Assembly (NCBI GenBank): GCA_003290165.1
Contig: QNQO01006264.1
Location: 62,001-126,000, forward strand
Origin: Berberis thunbergii
Taxonomy: Eukaryota > Streptophyta > Magnoliopsida > Ranunculales > Berberidaceae
Direction of reading: 5' to 3'
Length of the DNA: 64,000 bases
The translations under genes were made by a program, and so were the position numbers. Each line of letters starts with the position of its first letter. Within the stretch, counting starts at the first letter, position 1. Shown one piece after another: positions 45,558 to 57,495 of this stretch. The notes under the pieces were generated by a model. That model was not told the origin of the DNA and did no database searches. It saw only the letters and a program-made list of their open reading frames with translations.

Positions 45558-45835
45558 GGTGTAGAGATTTGAATATAAGATTTTGTAACCAAAATCAATA
45601 ACTCTTTTAATGGTTGCACACGATCCACATGTTATTTTGGGTTTTACCAATTTGTGCACTCTTCTTTCCTTGTGTTGTAAAGACCGAATCTCTCTATCCA
45701 AATTTGCCCTAATGTGAAAGCAGTATGATAATTGGGATGGTTCTGTGAATCTTATTCTTTTGAAGAGAAATATAAATTTTAAGAAAAAGGAAGCCAATCT
45801 TTCTTTCTATCTTTTTTTTTAAAAATGTTCGATTA

Positions 45836-47031
45836 GGGGGGTGTATTGTATCTGGATTTTGTGGGCAATTTAATAAATTTCATGGATTCTGAAAATCCAA
45901 GTGTATTCAATTTGGATTCTAAAAAGTCCACAAAAGTCTAGGGGTATTCAATCAGGATTTTAAAAAGTCTTTTTAAAATCCACAAAGTCTAGGGGTATTC
46001 AATATGGATTTCAGAAAGTCCGCAAAAGTTTTAGGGTATTCAAAATATCATTCATATTTATGGATTTGGAAAATCATGGATTCTCATGGACTTTGTAGTG
46101 TTAGGTATAAATAACAAAGTTCAATAGTTTGACAGCCTCCATATCAAAGATTTCAACGTGAAAAAAAGTCTTCCAAAGTTCTTCCTTGTGCCAGCCGCGA
46201 AGAGGTGGGTTCCCATCCTCTTGTTTTCTCGATTATTTTTCTATCTTTGCATAAGTGTTCATAGTTGCATCGTTGATGATTTTGGGTTAGGATTTGGATT
46301 AAATTAGGGTCTATAAATCTGGAAGTTGTGTTAGGGTTTAAAATATATTTGGTTGGATCATTATGGCTTACAATCCCTTGCATATATATATGATATTTTG
46401 CTATAGTTGGTTGCGTATGATGGGGTTTTTTTTAGGTTGAGACCGAAGAACTCACACTGAAAATTGAGGCTTTGAATGCGGAGAATCAGGCCATGAAGTC
46501 TAAAATAATTCAACTAAAAGAGGGCTCAGAGAAATTGAGGCTTGAAAACGCAGCACTATTGGTATTCTTTCCTTCTGTTTCTATCTATCTTTGGATAACC
46601 CCTCTTCAACTTATTAGTCTTGTGAAGGTTTAAGTGAGGGCTATGAAAGTCCAGTTAGTTTTACTTTGATGTTTAGCCTAAGAGGTAGCTAGCATGTTCG
46701 TTAGACCTTCAGATGTAGACAGTTGTCACGAACTTGCTAAACACAGTAGATATGATCTTTCAGGGTTGGACCATATAAGTTGATCATGGGTTCATCACTA
46801 TTTATCAACTTCTTTTTTATCTTGCAAATAATTAAAAATCTGTAAAAGTCGTTCATACAAAGTCCGTGAATTTTCATAAATCTCTAGAACGTCTGTAGCA
46901 AAAGTCTATGGATTTAAGAAATCAGCAGAAGTCCGTGGACAATTTAAAGAGTCTCTGGACAATTTAAAGAATCCGTGGATTTTTCAAATTATTTATCAAT
47001 TCTATAAGAATCCATATACAATACAACCCCC
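45836..47031. mobile_element. Tourist/PIF-Harbinger-like element carrying a bZIP exon
   Basis: Inverted ends GGGGGGTGTATTGTATCTGG and, reverse complemented, GGGGGTTGTATTGTATATGG, flanked by TTA on both sides (45833-45835, 47032-47034). TSD length and G-rich ends fit PIF/Harbinger Tourist-type elements. Subterminal GGGGTATTCAATNNGGATT repeats occur near 45943, 45993 and 46034. No transposase. The interior carries foreign sequence with a spliced-gene exon. It sits 39 bp beyond the open frame that surrounds the methyltransferase pseudogene. Confidence 0.8.
46436..46561 (+). pseudogene. Captured leucine-zipper exon of a GBF-type bZIP factor
   Basis: A 126-bp exon between a perfect-looking acceptor (TTTTTTTTAG) and donor (G|GTATTC) encodes VETEELTLKIEALNAENQAM and, after KSKII, QLKEGSEKLRLENAALL. 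The ETEEL..K.E.L.AEN and SEKLRLENA pattern is the leucine zipper of group G (G-box-binding factor) bZIPs, immediately downstream of the basic region. The frame is undamaged. The basic DNA-binding exon is absent, so at most a dimerisation module could be produced. Confidence 0.8.
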
Positions 47032-47097
47032 TTAGTATCAAATTGTAAGAAGAAAAAAAAAGATATTTATGGTAGGTAGTTTGTGTAACTACCATAA

Positions 47098-47319
47098 GAA
47101 CCTGTCTAATTGTCGAGGAAAGCAGCGAGGAAAACAGCAAGGGACCCCACAGAGGGGAGGGGGAGCCGTCCATCCCTCCGAGATGTGCGTTTGACTTTTC
47201 AACGCACGCATCCTAGGGGTTGAAAACACGCATCCCAGGGGAAATAGACGGCTCCCCTTCCCCCCTATGGGGTCCCTCGCTGTTTTCCTCGCCATTTCCC
47301 TCGACAATTAGATTTTTTG
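47098..47319. mobile_element. 222-bp MULE-type MITE
   Basis: Perfect 9-bp duplication CTACCATAA (47089-47097 and 47320-47328). Left end GAACCTGTCTAATTGTCGAG and right end (reverse complement) CAAAAAATCTAATTGTCGAG continue into inverted GAGGAAAACAGC(G/A)AGGGACCCC arms, giving a strong foldback. The termini match those of the 11.4-kb unit (GTCTAACTGTCGAGG), so this is another family member. Confidence 0.88.
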
Positions 47320-47328
47320 CTACCATAA

Positions 47329-48428
47329 TCTATGTCCTACAGTTTTAACAAGTTACCATTTTACGAAACTAGCCAAAAACACAATTTCGTTACAATTGTT
47401 TGTAATTATTTATGGATTCCAATTAAAGAAGTCATTCTTTCATTTTTTTAATGCCAAATTACAAAAACATCCTAATAGAAAAGAGTCTCTTTTAGCAATA
47501 GACAATCCATGCAATAACTTTGAGACTTTCCTTATCAAAGGCCACATAGATTACTTACACTAGGAGTGAAAGCGCACTATATAGTAGATGTGAAGATTAT
47601 AGAGAGGGAGGAAGAAAGGGATTGGGTGATTATGAAACAGGGAAAGAGAAAGGGGGGAAGGAGGAAGAAGAAGGCTGGCAGTGATGGAGAAGATGAGGAG
47701 AACAAAGAGGACGGGATATGATGACCATTGTTTAATTTGGGCGAGGGCAAAATTGAAAACCAAAATCAAGTTGAAAATATATACCTTACATGGACTAGCT
47801 TTTATTGAAAATAAAAAATTAGATGTTAGGGTCTTTTTTATAATTTATAGATAATTGAAAGGCTTTAAATAAACTATGTTAGGGCCTTGGGTGTAATTAC
47901 TAAATGTTTAAAGGGTTGAATTTAAATGTAAATAACATGAGTTTGAGAGGGCAAAATAAAAATTATTTTGAAATTCTAAACATTTAAGGGTCTATGTATA
48001 GTTTATTAATAATTAGAAACTTCAAATAAATTATGCTGGGGCTTAGGTATAATTGACAATATTTGAGAGGGGCGTGTTATCGTAACTAATATGAATTTGT
48101 GAGGGTAAAATAGTACACATGTGTAATAAATTTTCATTTAAAATGACAAAAAGTACCCTTGGCCACTATTCACATACTTATTGATTTTTCTTGTGAATAT
48201 GATAGAATTAGGAGGGCATTTTGGACAACCCAAAAATCAAAAAACACAAAAACATTGTTCTTAAGCCCAACTCACACTATAAAGTTTAGATAAGATAAAT
48301 TGATCAACCAATGAAATATGATCAATTCAAATTAATTTGACAACTTTGCATGGTTGTCCAATGAATAAGTGAAACCTCAATTTACCCTTGGCCACTATTC
48401 ACCTACCATCAAATTACTGCCTCCCTAT
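47329..48428. other. AT-rich intergenic sequence
   Basis: No gene. Two similar blocks (TAAACATTTAAGGGTCT / AAATAAACTATGTTAGGG type) repeat near 47870-48070. The 47560-47769 minus frame is low-complexity. Confidence 0.4.
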
Positions 48429-48725
48429 TAGAAAGGATAAGTCATTGAGATCATGTTAGTGAGGATAAGCCTTGATTGCTTATGATCATGCCTTTGCGTC
48501 TACTAGAAACTCTACTTGTGAGCAAGAGAGACTTTGTGTCTCCTACAAACTCTACCTGTGAGCAAGACTTTGTGTTTGCTATAAACTTTGCTTACATATT
48601 GTATATCCTCTCCTTACCTCTTGGAGTTACAACTGTGTCCAAACCCATCAATATGGGTTTCCTTTTGTATTTAAACCAATTTTGATCAATGAGAAAAATC
48701 GCCAGAGTTCAAAACAATTGTTTCA
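48429..48725 (+). repeat. 5' LTR of copia B
   Basis: About 297 bp, ending TTTCA directly at the primer-binding site. Its first 50 bp (TTAGAAAGGATAAGTCATTG ... GAGGATAAGCCTTGA) match, in inverted orientation, sequence at about 52876-52922 at the end of the opposing copy. The terminal TG is not preserved, so the left edge is approximate. Confidence 0.65.
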
Positions 48726-48810
48726 TGGTATCAGGGCAATACTTCTCTCACGAGACTTAACCTGGGTGTCTTCCTTTTGTGTCTTCTTTTCTCCACTTAA
48801 CTCAGTCATC

Positions 48811-51800
48811 ATGGCCGCGGCCATTACAAGTTCCAATTCCCCTTCAACCTTCTTAATTCCTGATATCTCCTATCTTGTTTTGTCATACTATCTTCCTTGG
48901 AAAGGTCAAATCCAGCCATTTCTTTTTTTTATCAAATTATTGGCAGTTCATCGATAGATCCTTCCCACCCCTTCAAAAGTGTTATCTCCATCTGAAAACA
49001 AACTTGAGGAACCCAATCTTGCCTATCTCTCTTGGTTTCGTACTGATCAAACCCTTATCTGTTTCATCAATGCAGCCCTTTCTGAGCCCGTCCTTTTCCA
49101 AGTTCTCAGTCTCACAATTTCAGATGAGGTTTGGATATGTGTCGAGGAAAATTTTACCCAACAATCTGTAGCCAATGCTACTCACTTTCATTTCCAACTC
49201 CTCTCAATCACATAGGGTACCAAGTTTATTTTTTAAAATTCCTACCTTGACAAGAATTTGGCGGATTCATTCGCAACTATCAATCAAACTATTTCAAACA
49301 CTGAATTGGTGTCAACGGTCCTTCGTGATCTTGGACCCGACTATGCCATGATGGTTACTGCAATCCTAAACTTTCCACCTATTCTATTGTTCTTTGAACT
49401 CCATGCCCGTATTCTTTCCTTTGCAAATCAAATCTCATCATTTTCACAAATTGAAAATACTTCATCCTTGCTTACTGATCTCTTCACTAATAAGGGGCAT
49501 CAATCCACTCATGACTCCACCAACATACCAATATTTGCGACTGGCATAATGATCATTTTCGTGGTGGTGGTCTTGGTTCTGGTCCTGGGGGTCGTTTCGG
49601 TGGATGCTCCTTTAGAGGTCGTGGCACCTATGCCCATGGAATCTATGGTCGTGGCAACCATGGTCATGGTCGTGGATATGGGTGTAGTATTTTGAGTTCT
49701 CATCCCATGGCTCCTACACGCCCAACATGTCAGCTTTGTGGTAAACCAAGACACACTTTCAGATGACTTTGTTTCTACATTTGTTGGCATGCAAGTTTCC
49801 CAACCGTCGATCCGAATTGGTACCCTGATATGGGCATAACACATCATATGATTGGGATGGAAACTCCATGTATCAAAAATCTGAATATGGAGGTTCAGAT
49901 CATGTCATGCTCGACAACGGTAACTCTCTTCCTATCAAACATACTAGTAGCATATCTTTCTCTTATAATTCTTCCACTTTTCATTTGTCCAATGTCTTAC
50001 ATGTTCCATCTATGCGTAAAAATATTATGCCTTTTCTACACTAGGGAATCTATTGATTTATAGCACCGTCATCTAGGATATTCTTCGTTTTAGGTTTTGC
50101 ATCGGTTAGGATCCAATAATGTCATAGGGGTTTCCTTTAATAAAGTTCAACGTTCCTTTTGTAAGCATTGTGCTTTAGCAAAATATACTAGACTTCATTT
50201 TTCAATTAATGAACAACGGGCAATAATGCCATTTGCTTATTTTGATGTGTGGATGTCTTCCGTATATGGTTTTCAGTACTATATGTTATTTATGGATGAT
50301 TTTTCTCAATAATCTTGGTTGTTCCCCATGCATCAAAAATCAAAAGTTTTTATTTACTTACTCATTTCTTGTCCATTATTGAAACTCAATTTTCTTCTCA
50401 TGTGAAACTATTACAAACTGATGGTGGTATCGAATATGATAATCATCACTTTGCTACATTATGTGCTGAAAGACGAATAATTCATTGCTTTTCTTGTCCT
50501 TGCTAAGCGCAAACATAGAAATTTTGCCAACATGATTCGAACCCTCCTTATTACAGCTCACATGCCTTTTGATCTATGGGTAGAAGCTATTTGCACTACA
50601 GTCTAGCCAATTAAGAATTATCGGATGTACTAGTATTAGAAGTGCATCAAAATGCAGCCATCGATTCTCTCGAAAGGCCACAATTACCGCGAGCAAACAT
50701 TTATTCAACAGATTACCCACACATCGTCTAAACTGGAGCACTCTAGTTACACTTCTAACAAATTGCAATCTAGATCTCTTGAATGTGTTTTCTTAGGTTA
50801 CAGCTCTCGCCATAAAAGATATTGTTGTTTGCCCAATGTCACAGGTTGTCTATATATCTCTCGCCATGTTTGCTTTGATGAGACACTTTTTTTATTTGCT
50901 GCCAATATGAATCCAGACTTATCTTCCTTATCCAACCATCCATTCGATATGGTATTTGTGCCCATTATATCGGTTGCCTCAACACCTATTTATTTAGGCC
51001 CTATAAGCATGATGCCAATGACTAATGACTCGAATCAGCGAGTAAATACTTCTTCCCAGCAATATACCAAGGTTCAAATCAGCAGCCAAATAGTTCAGAC
51101 CATCCACCTAACGTTTCCAATCAACTGAATATCAATACAAACTCGCTTGATGACAGTTTGCATCACCCTACTAGTGTTTTTCATATTGCAAATAGAAATT
51201 TGGATCCAAATTCACTGGATCCTTCTGAATCTATGCCACCAACAGAGCCACATAATTCTTCCAATCCTTCATCACACGGTTATTTTACTCACAAAATGGT
51301 TACCCATTCACAAGATGGCACTTGCAAAGCCCGCATCATTCAAAGTATGTTTTCTATCCGTTGTTCTATTACTCAAGCCTTTACTTCTCAAATAGGACAT
51401 TCTGATATCAAAGCTCCATACTTTTCAAAATATGTTCGAGTGCCAAAATGGTGTTATGTTATCCGCATTTCCAATTAACAAAACATCATAGGGTGCATGT
51501 GGGTCATTAAAATCAAACATCGTTCGGATGGTACTATTGAAAGACATAAGGCTTGGTTGATTGCTAAAAGATTTCATCAACAACCTGGTTTCGATTATGA
51601 TGAGACCTTTAGTCTCATGGTAAAACCCTCCACTATTCGCACAATTCTCAGTCTTGCTACCACTTATCAATGGTCCACTCGGAAACTTGATGTTAAAAAT
51701 GATCTCTTGCATGATTATAATAAGAGGTTTTTATGCAACAACTGCCAGGCTTTGTCAGTGCAGGTCATCCAACTCATGTTTGTAAGCTCTAGAAAGCCAT

Positions 51801-52876
51801 TTATGGACCGAAATAAGCTCCACGAGCTTGGTTTCACCGTTTCAGCTCCTTTATTATTGCTTATGGTTTCTATCAAAGCAAAGTTGATACTTCTATTTTT
51901 TATATTCTGACACCATCCAGCTATCATGGTTCTTCTATTATATGTGGATGGCGTCATTCTTACTGGCAATACATCTTTTTTTTATTACTACCTTTATTAA
52001 ACAATTGGTTGTGGCATTTGACGTAAAAGTTTGGCCATGTTCATTATTTTCTTGGCTTAGAGGTTGTTATTGATCCTATTGGGATATACCTCATACAGAA
52101 CAAGTACACTTTGTACCTATTGCAACGCACCAAAATGGGTACATGCAAACCTTGTTCTACTCCAATCTCTACCAAACACATCTTTCTATCCATAGTGGTG
52201 ATCTTCTTCTTGATGCTGCCGAATACCAGCATATTGTGGGGGCTCTTCAATACTTAACGCTTACTCAGCCAGATATTACATATGTTGTGCAACAGGCCTC
52301 TCAATATTTATGTGCTCCTGGGACCACTCATGTCACAGTTGCCAAACATATTCTTTGTTATTTAAAAGGTTCTTTTGGGATGGGTCTCAAGTTCCATGCC
52401 TCATTCAGTTCTTTACAATTGTCATCCTTTGTTGATGCTTATTGGGCTGGTTGTCCTGACAATCGCCACTCAATTCTAGGTTATTATGTTTTTCTAGGTC
52501 CAACCTTCATTTCATGGAGTTCTAAGAAGCAACCCACATTTTCTAGATCTAGTGCTAAGGCTAAATATCGTGATTTTGCTACTTCTTGTGCCGATACAAT
52601 TTAGGTTGGTTATCTACTTCAGGAATTACATATCCCAGTTCCTCGATCGGTTACTCTATTATTTGACAACTTGTACGCCACCTATATGGTGGCCAATCCA
52701 TCTTTCATGCTCGAACTAGGCGCATTGAACTAGACTAGCATTTTATTCAGGAACAAGTATCGTGTGGCTCTCATCATGTTCGTTTTACTCCTCTTCGGAT
52801 CAACTTGTTGATAATTTTACGAAAGGCTTACACTAATTCGGGTTCCATCTACTACGCTCCAAACTCATATGTACAT
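48811..52876 (+). pseudogene. Copia B gag-pol remnant
   Basis: Gag: MAAAITSSNSPSTF start, LAYLSWFRTDQTLICFINAA, LRDLGPDYAMMVTAIL and a knuckle CQLCGKPRHTFR (about 49725). Protease remnant YPDMGITHHMI. Integrase: CKHCALAKYTRLHF, FDVWMSSVYGFQYYMLFMDD. RT: GTIERHKAWLIAKRFHQQPG, FDYDETFSLMVKPSTIRTIL. RNase H: QPDITYVVQQASQYLCAP, FVDAYWAGCPDNRHS, ISWSSKKQPTFSRSSAKAKY. All domains of copia order are present but none is in a continuous frame. Confidence 0.88.
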
Positions 52877-53671
52877 CAAGGCTTATCCTCTCTAACATGA
52901 TTTGTCAAAGACGTATCCTTGCTAACCCTCCCCCGCAAACTCGGCGGTGGTGCACAGACGAGTTTGGAATGTAATAGATGGAACCTAAATTTGTGTAAGC
53001 CTTTAGTAAAGATATAAATGATTTGATCCAAAGGGGAGACAAAACGAACGTGATGAGAGCCAAACGATACTCATTCCCGAATAAAGTGATAGTCTAGTTC
53101 AATGTGCCTAGTTCAAGCGTGAAAGACTAGATTGGTTGCAATATAGGTGGTAGGCAAGTTGTCACATAATAGAGCAACATGTCGGTGATGCGAGATATGT
53201 ATTTCCCAAAGTATATAACCAACCCAAATTGTATCGGCACAAAAGGCAGTAAGAGCACGATATTTAGCCTCAACACTCGATCTAGATATGTAGGTTGCTT
53301 CTTAGCACTCCTTGAAATGACGTTTGGACCTAGAAAACACAATAACCTGAAATTGAGCATCGAGTGCTAGGACAACCAACCCATCAACATTAGCAAAAGG
53401 TGATAATGGTAAAAAATAGAAGAGGCATGGAACTTGAGACCCATTCCAAGATAACCTTTTAAATAACAAAGAATATGTTTGGCAGCCATAAGATGAGTGG
53501 TCTGAGGAACATAGAAAAATTGAAAGGCATGTTGCACAACATATGTGATATCTGGACGAGTAAGCTTTAAGTATTGAAGAGCCCCCACAATATGTCGATA
53601 TTCAACGACATCAAGAAGAAGGTTACCATTACAACCATAAAGATGTGTTTTGGCAGAGATTGTAATAGAAT
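52877..53671 (-). pseudogene. Inverted copia B' fragment (RNase H end)
   Basis: Minus-strand sequence of the same family as copia B: MGALQYLKLTRPDITYVVQH, AAKHILCYLKGYLGMGLKFH and, after a shift, CFLGPNVISRSAKKQP. The polypurine tract GCGGGGGAGGG and the first about 50 bp of an LTR lie at its left end (52876-52935). The fragment is interrupted at 53671 by the CACTA element and resumes at 58623. Confidence 0.85.
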
Positions 53672-53689
53672 AAGCACTACAAAAAAAAA

Positions 53690-54479
53690 CAAAATTAGCT
53701 ACGAAAATTAACTATTTAAACGATTTGCGACGGCATTAAACCATTGATATAGTTTCTGCCACGGTTTCGGTACATAAATTAAAATAACCGTCGCTAACCA
53801 TTTTGCGACGGTTTAAAACCGTCGCTAATACGAGGATTAGCGACGACATTCGGACCGTAGCTAATGTTTAGAAATTTTTTTGTTAGCTACGGTCAAAATA
53901 CCGTAGCTAATGTGATTTTTTTTTTTAAATATAACAAAACAACTTAGCGACGGCACTTTGGCCGTAGCTAAGGTTTAGAAAAAAAATTTGTTAGCTACGG
54001 TCCACATATCGTCGCTAATGTGATTGTTTTTTTAAAAAAATATAACAAAACAACTTAGCGATGGCAATACAGCCGTAGCTAATGTTTTTGTGATTTAAAA
54101 AAAAATATATAGGAAAACACCTTAGCGACGGCAGGAGGGTCGTAGCTAATGTGATTTTTATTTAAAAAAAAAATTAAAGGAAAACACCTTAGCGACGGCA
54201 CGCGGGCCGTAGCTAATGTGATTTTTTTTTTTAAAAATATAACAAAACAACTTAGCGACGACACTGGGGTCGTAGCTAAGGTTTAGAAAAAAAAAAATTT
54301 AGCTACGGTCCACATACCGTTGCTAATGTGATTTTTTCTTAAAAATATATAACAAAACAACTTAGCGACGGCAATACAGCCGTAGCTAATGTTTACAAAT
54401 TTTTTTGTTAGCCACGGTCCAAATACCGTAGCTAATGTTTACAAAAAAAAATTTGTTAGCTACGGTATTTACCGTAGCT
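53690..54479. repeat. Left subterminal hairpin array of the CACTA element
   Basis: Repeated CTTAGCGACGGC ... GCCGTAGCTAATG modules (about a dozen) separated by A- or T-rich spacers. Adjacent modules are partly inverted copies of each other (TTAGCGACGG / CCGTCGCTAA), so transcripts would fold. Clustered subterminal repeats are the known transposase-binding regions of CACTA elements. Confidence 0.85.
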
Positions 54480-55064
54480 AAATGTGAATTTTTTTTTAAA
54501 AATTATATAAAGCAAAATCGCTATATATTTAGAAACTGGATAAAATCACTAATAACACATTTCCTTCTAGCCCGGTAGGAGACCTAGTTTTCACTTAGGC
54601 GACCCGTGTTCGAATCCTGCCAATGAAACTTTTTTTATATTAAAATTTTTATATTAGCAACGGCACTAGGACCGTAGCTAATGTTTACAATTTTTTTTTT
54701 GTTAGCTACAGTCAAAATACCGTAGCTAAATGTGAATTTTTGTTTTTAAATTATATAAAGCAAAATCGCGATATATTTATAAACTGGATAAAATCACCAA
54801 TAACACATTTTCGTCCAGGTTGGATTGGAGACTTAGTTTTTACCTAGGCGACCTGGGTTCGAATTCCGCCAATGAAACTTTTTTTATATTAAAATTTTTA
54901 TATTATCGATGGCACTAAGGCCGTAGCTAATGTTTACAAAAAAAAAAATTTGTTAGCCACGGTCCAAATACCGTAGCTAAATGTGAATTTTTTTTATAAA
55001 TTATATAAAGCAAAATCGCTATATATTTATAAACTGGATAAAATCTCCAATAACACATTTTCGA
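54480..55064 (+). repeat. Tandem ~250-bp units (2.3 copies) with tRNA-like core
   Basis: Units begin AAATGTGAATTT at 54480, 54728 and 54979 (periods 248 and 251); the third stops at 55064 where the purine-rich array begins. Each complete unit contains a stretch with an A-box-like TAGCCCGGTAGG and B-box-like GTTCGAATCC (about 54571-54623; second copy about 54816-54870), suggesting a tRNA-derived fragment, possibly SINE-like. They also contain the GCCGTAGCTAA modules. Confidence 0.75.
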
Positions 55065-57066
55065 ATAAAAAGAAGATAAAAGATGATCAGATAAAAAAAA
55101 ATCAGATCAGATCAAAAAAGATAAAAGAAGATCAGATAAAAAAAATCAGATCAGATCAAAGAAGATAAGATCAGATCAAATAAATTCAAAGAAGATCAGA
55201 TCAGATCAAATAAGCTCAGATCAGATCAAATAAGATCAGATAAAAGAATATCAAAGAAGATAAAAGAATATCAGATCAAAGAAATTCAAAGAAGATCAGA
55301 TCAAAGAAGATTAGATCAAAGAAGATCACATCAAAGAAGATCTAAGAGGATCAAAGAAGATCATAGAAGATCAAAGAAGATAAAAGAAGTTAAAAGAATA
55401 TCAAAGAAGATTAGATCAAAGTAGATCAAAGAAGATCAGATTAGATCAAATAAAAGAATATCAAATCAGATCAAAGAAGATTAGATCAGATCAGATCAAA
55501 GAAGATCAAAGAAGTTAAAAGTAGATCAAAAAAGATCATATCAGATCAAAGAAGATCAAAGAAGTTAAAAGTAGATCAAAGAAGATTAGATCAAAGAAGA
55601 TCAGATCAAATAAGATCAGATTAGATCAAAGAAAATCAAAGAATATCAGATCAAATAAGACCAAAAAAGATCAGATAAAAAAAAAGATCAAAGAATATCA
55701 GATCAGATCAAAGAAAATCAAAGAAAACCAGTTAAAATCAAAGAATATCAAAGAAGATCAAAGAAGTTCAAAGAATATCAAAGAAGATCAGAGAAGATCA
55801 AAGAAGATCAGATCAAAGAATATCAAATAAGATCGAAGAAGATCAAAGAAGATCAAAGAAGACCAAAGAATATCAAGGAATATCAGATCAAAAAATATAA
55901 AAGAAGATCAAAGAAAATCAAAGAAGATCAAAGAAGATCGGATCAAAGAATATCAAATAAGATCGAAGATGATCAAAGAAGACCAAAGAAGATCAAAAAA
56001 GATCAGATAAAAAAATCAAAGAAAATCAAAGAAGTTCAAAGAAGATCAGAGAAGATCAGATCAAAGAATATCAAATAAGATCAATGAAGATCAGATCATA
56101 TCAAATCAAAGAAGATCAGATCAAATAAGATCAAAGAAGACCAAAGAAGATCAAACAAAAAAAGATCAAAGAAGTTCAAAGAAGATCAGAGAAGATCAGA
56201 TCAAAAAAGATAAAAGAAGATCAAAGAAGTCAAAGAAGATCAAAGAAGATCAGAGAAGATCAAGGAAGATCAGATCAAAGAATATCAAATAAGATCGAAG
56301 AAGATCAAAGAAGACCAAAGAAGATCAAAGAAGATCAGATCAAAAAAGATCAAAGAAGTTCAAAGAAGATCAAAGAAGATCAGAGAAGATCAGATCAAAG
56401 AATATCAAATAAGATCAAAGAAGATTAGATCATATCAAATCAAAGAAGATCAGATCAAATAAGATCAAAGAAGACCAAAAAAGATCAGATAAAAAAGTAT
56501 CAAAGAAGATCAGATCAAAAAAGATAAAAGAATATCAAAGAATTCAAAGAAGATCAAATAAGATCAGAGAAGATCAGGGAAGATCAGATCAAAGAATATC
56601 AAATAAGATCGAAGAAGATCAAAGAAGACCAAAGAAGATCAGATAAAAAAAGATCAAAGAATATCAAAGAAAATCAAAGAAGATCAGAGAAGTTCAAAGA
56701 AGATCAAAGAATATCAAATAAGATCAAAGAAGATCAGATCAGATAAAAGAAGATTAGATCAAAGAAGATCAGATCAGATCAAATCAAAGAAGATCAGATC
56801 AAATAAGATCAAAGAAGACCAAAGAAGATCAGATAAAAAAATATCAAAGAAGATCAAAGAAGATCAGAGAAGATCAGATCAAAGAATATCAAAGAAGATC
56901 AGAGAAGATCAGATCAAAGAATATCAAATAAGATCAAAGAAAATCAAAGAAGATCAAAGAAGTTTAAAGAAGATCAAAGAAGATCAGATCAAAGAATATC
57001 AAAGAAGATCGAAGAAGTTCAAAGAAGATCACAGAATATCAAATAAGATCAGATCATATTAGATCA
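55065..57066 (+). repeat. 2-kb GATCAAAGAA-type minisatellite array
   Basis: About 2 kb made almost entirely of GATCAAAGAA, GATCA, ATATCAAA and GACCAAAGAA variants. The plus strand is strongly purine-rich, with C almost only inside GATC/GACC/TATC. Longer blocks recur (for example ATCAAATAAGATCGAAGAAG near 55824, 56283 and 56598), implying higher-order duplication. No gene. Confidence 0.95.
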
Positions 57067-57495
57067 AAGAGGTTAGCGATGGCCTAATTGCCGTCGCTAA
57101 TTGGTTTTAAAAAAAACACTAAAGAGGTTAGCGACGACCTAATTGCCGACGCTAATTGGTTTACAAAAAACACTAAAGAGGTTAGCGACGGAAATTAGGC
57201 CGTCGCTAATTGGTTTTAAAAAAACATTATTAAAGAGGTTAGCGACGGCCTAATTGCCGTTGCTAATTGGTTTAAAAAAACACTAAAGAGGTTAGCGACG
57301 GCAATTAGGCTGTCGCTAATTGGTTTAAAAAAAACATTAAAGAGGTTAGCGACGACAAGTAGGCCGTCGCTAATTGGTTTAAAAAAAAACATTAAAGAGG
57401 TTCGCGACGGCAAGTGGGTCGTCGCTAATTGGTTTTTTTTATAAAAAAAACAGTAAAGAGGTTGGCGACGACATACTTGCCGTAGCTAATTGGTT
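57067..57495. repeat. Palindromic ~55-bp tandem array (8 units)
   Basis: Each unit reads AAAGAGGTTAGCGACGG ... CCGTCGCTAATTGGTTT, a self-complementary hairpin with arms of about 12 bp. Units start near 57065, 57121, 57175, 57232, 57285, 57340, 57393 and 57448. It abuts the purine-rich array directly. Confidence 0.9.

Larger units (their letters stand above)
48429..52876 (+). mobile_element. Ty1/copia element B, plus strand, 3' end lost
   Basis: 5' LTR, a primer-binding site (TGGTATCAGGGC at 48726, one change from TGGTATCAGAGC), gag and pol in plus orientation. The coding region is full of stops and shifts. It ends at about 52876, where it meets an inverted copy of the same family. No 3' LTR in this orientation. 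Confidence 0.8.

Noticed and set aside
47560..47769. Short hydrophobic minus-strand frame
   Set aside because: No upstream signals, low complexity, no recognised family.
54983..57066. Lys/Gln/Asp/Ile/Ser-rich open frames in the GATCAAAGAA array
   Set aside because: They only translate a simple repeat; no start context, domain or codon bias.
55065..57066. CRISPR-like array
   Set aside because: No constant repeat/unique spacer structure, eukaryotic CACTA context, no cas genes.
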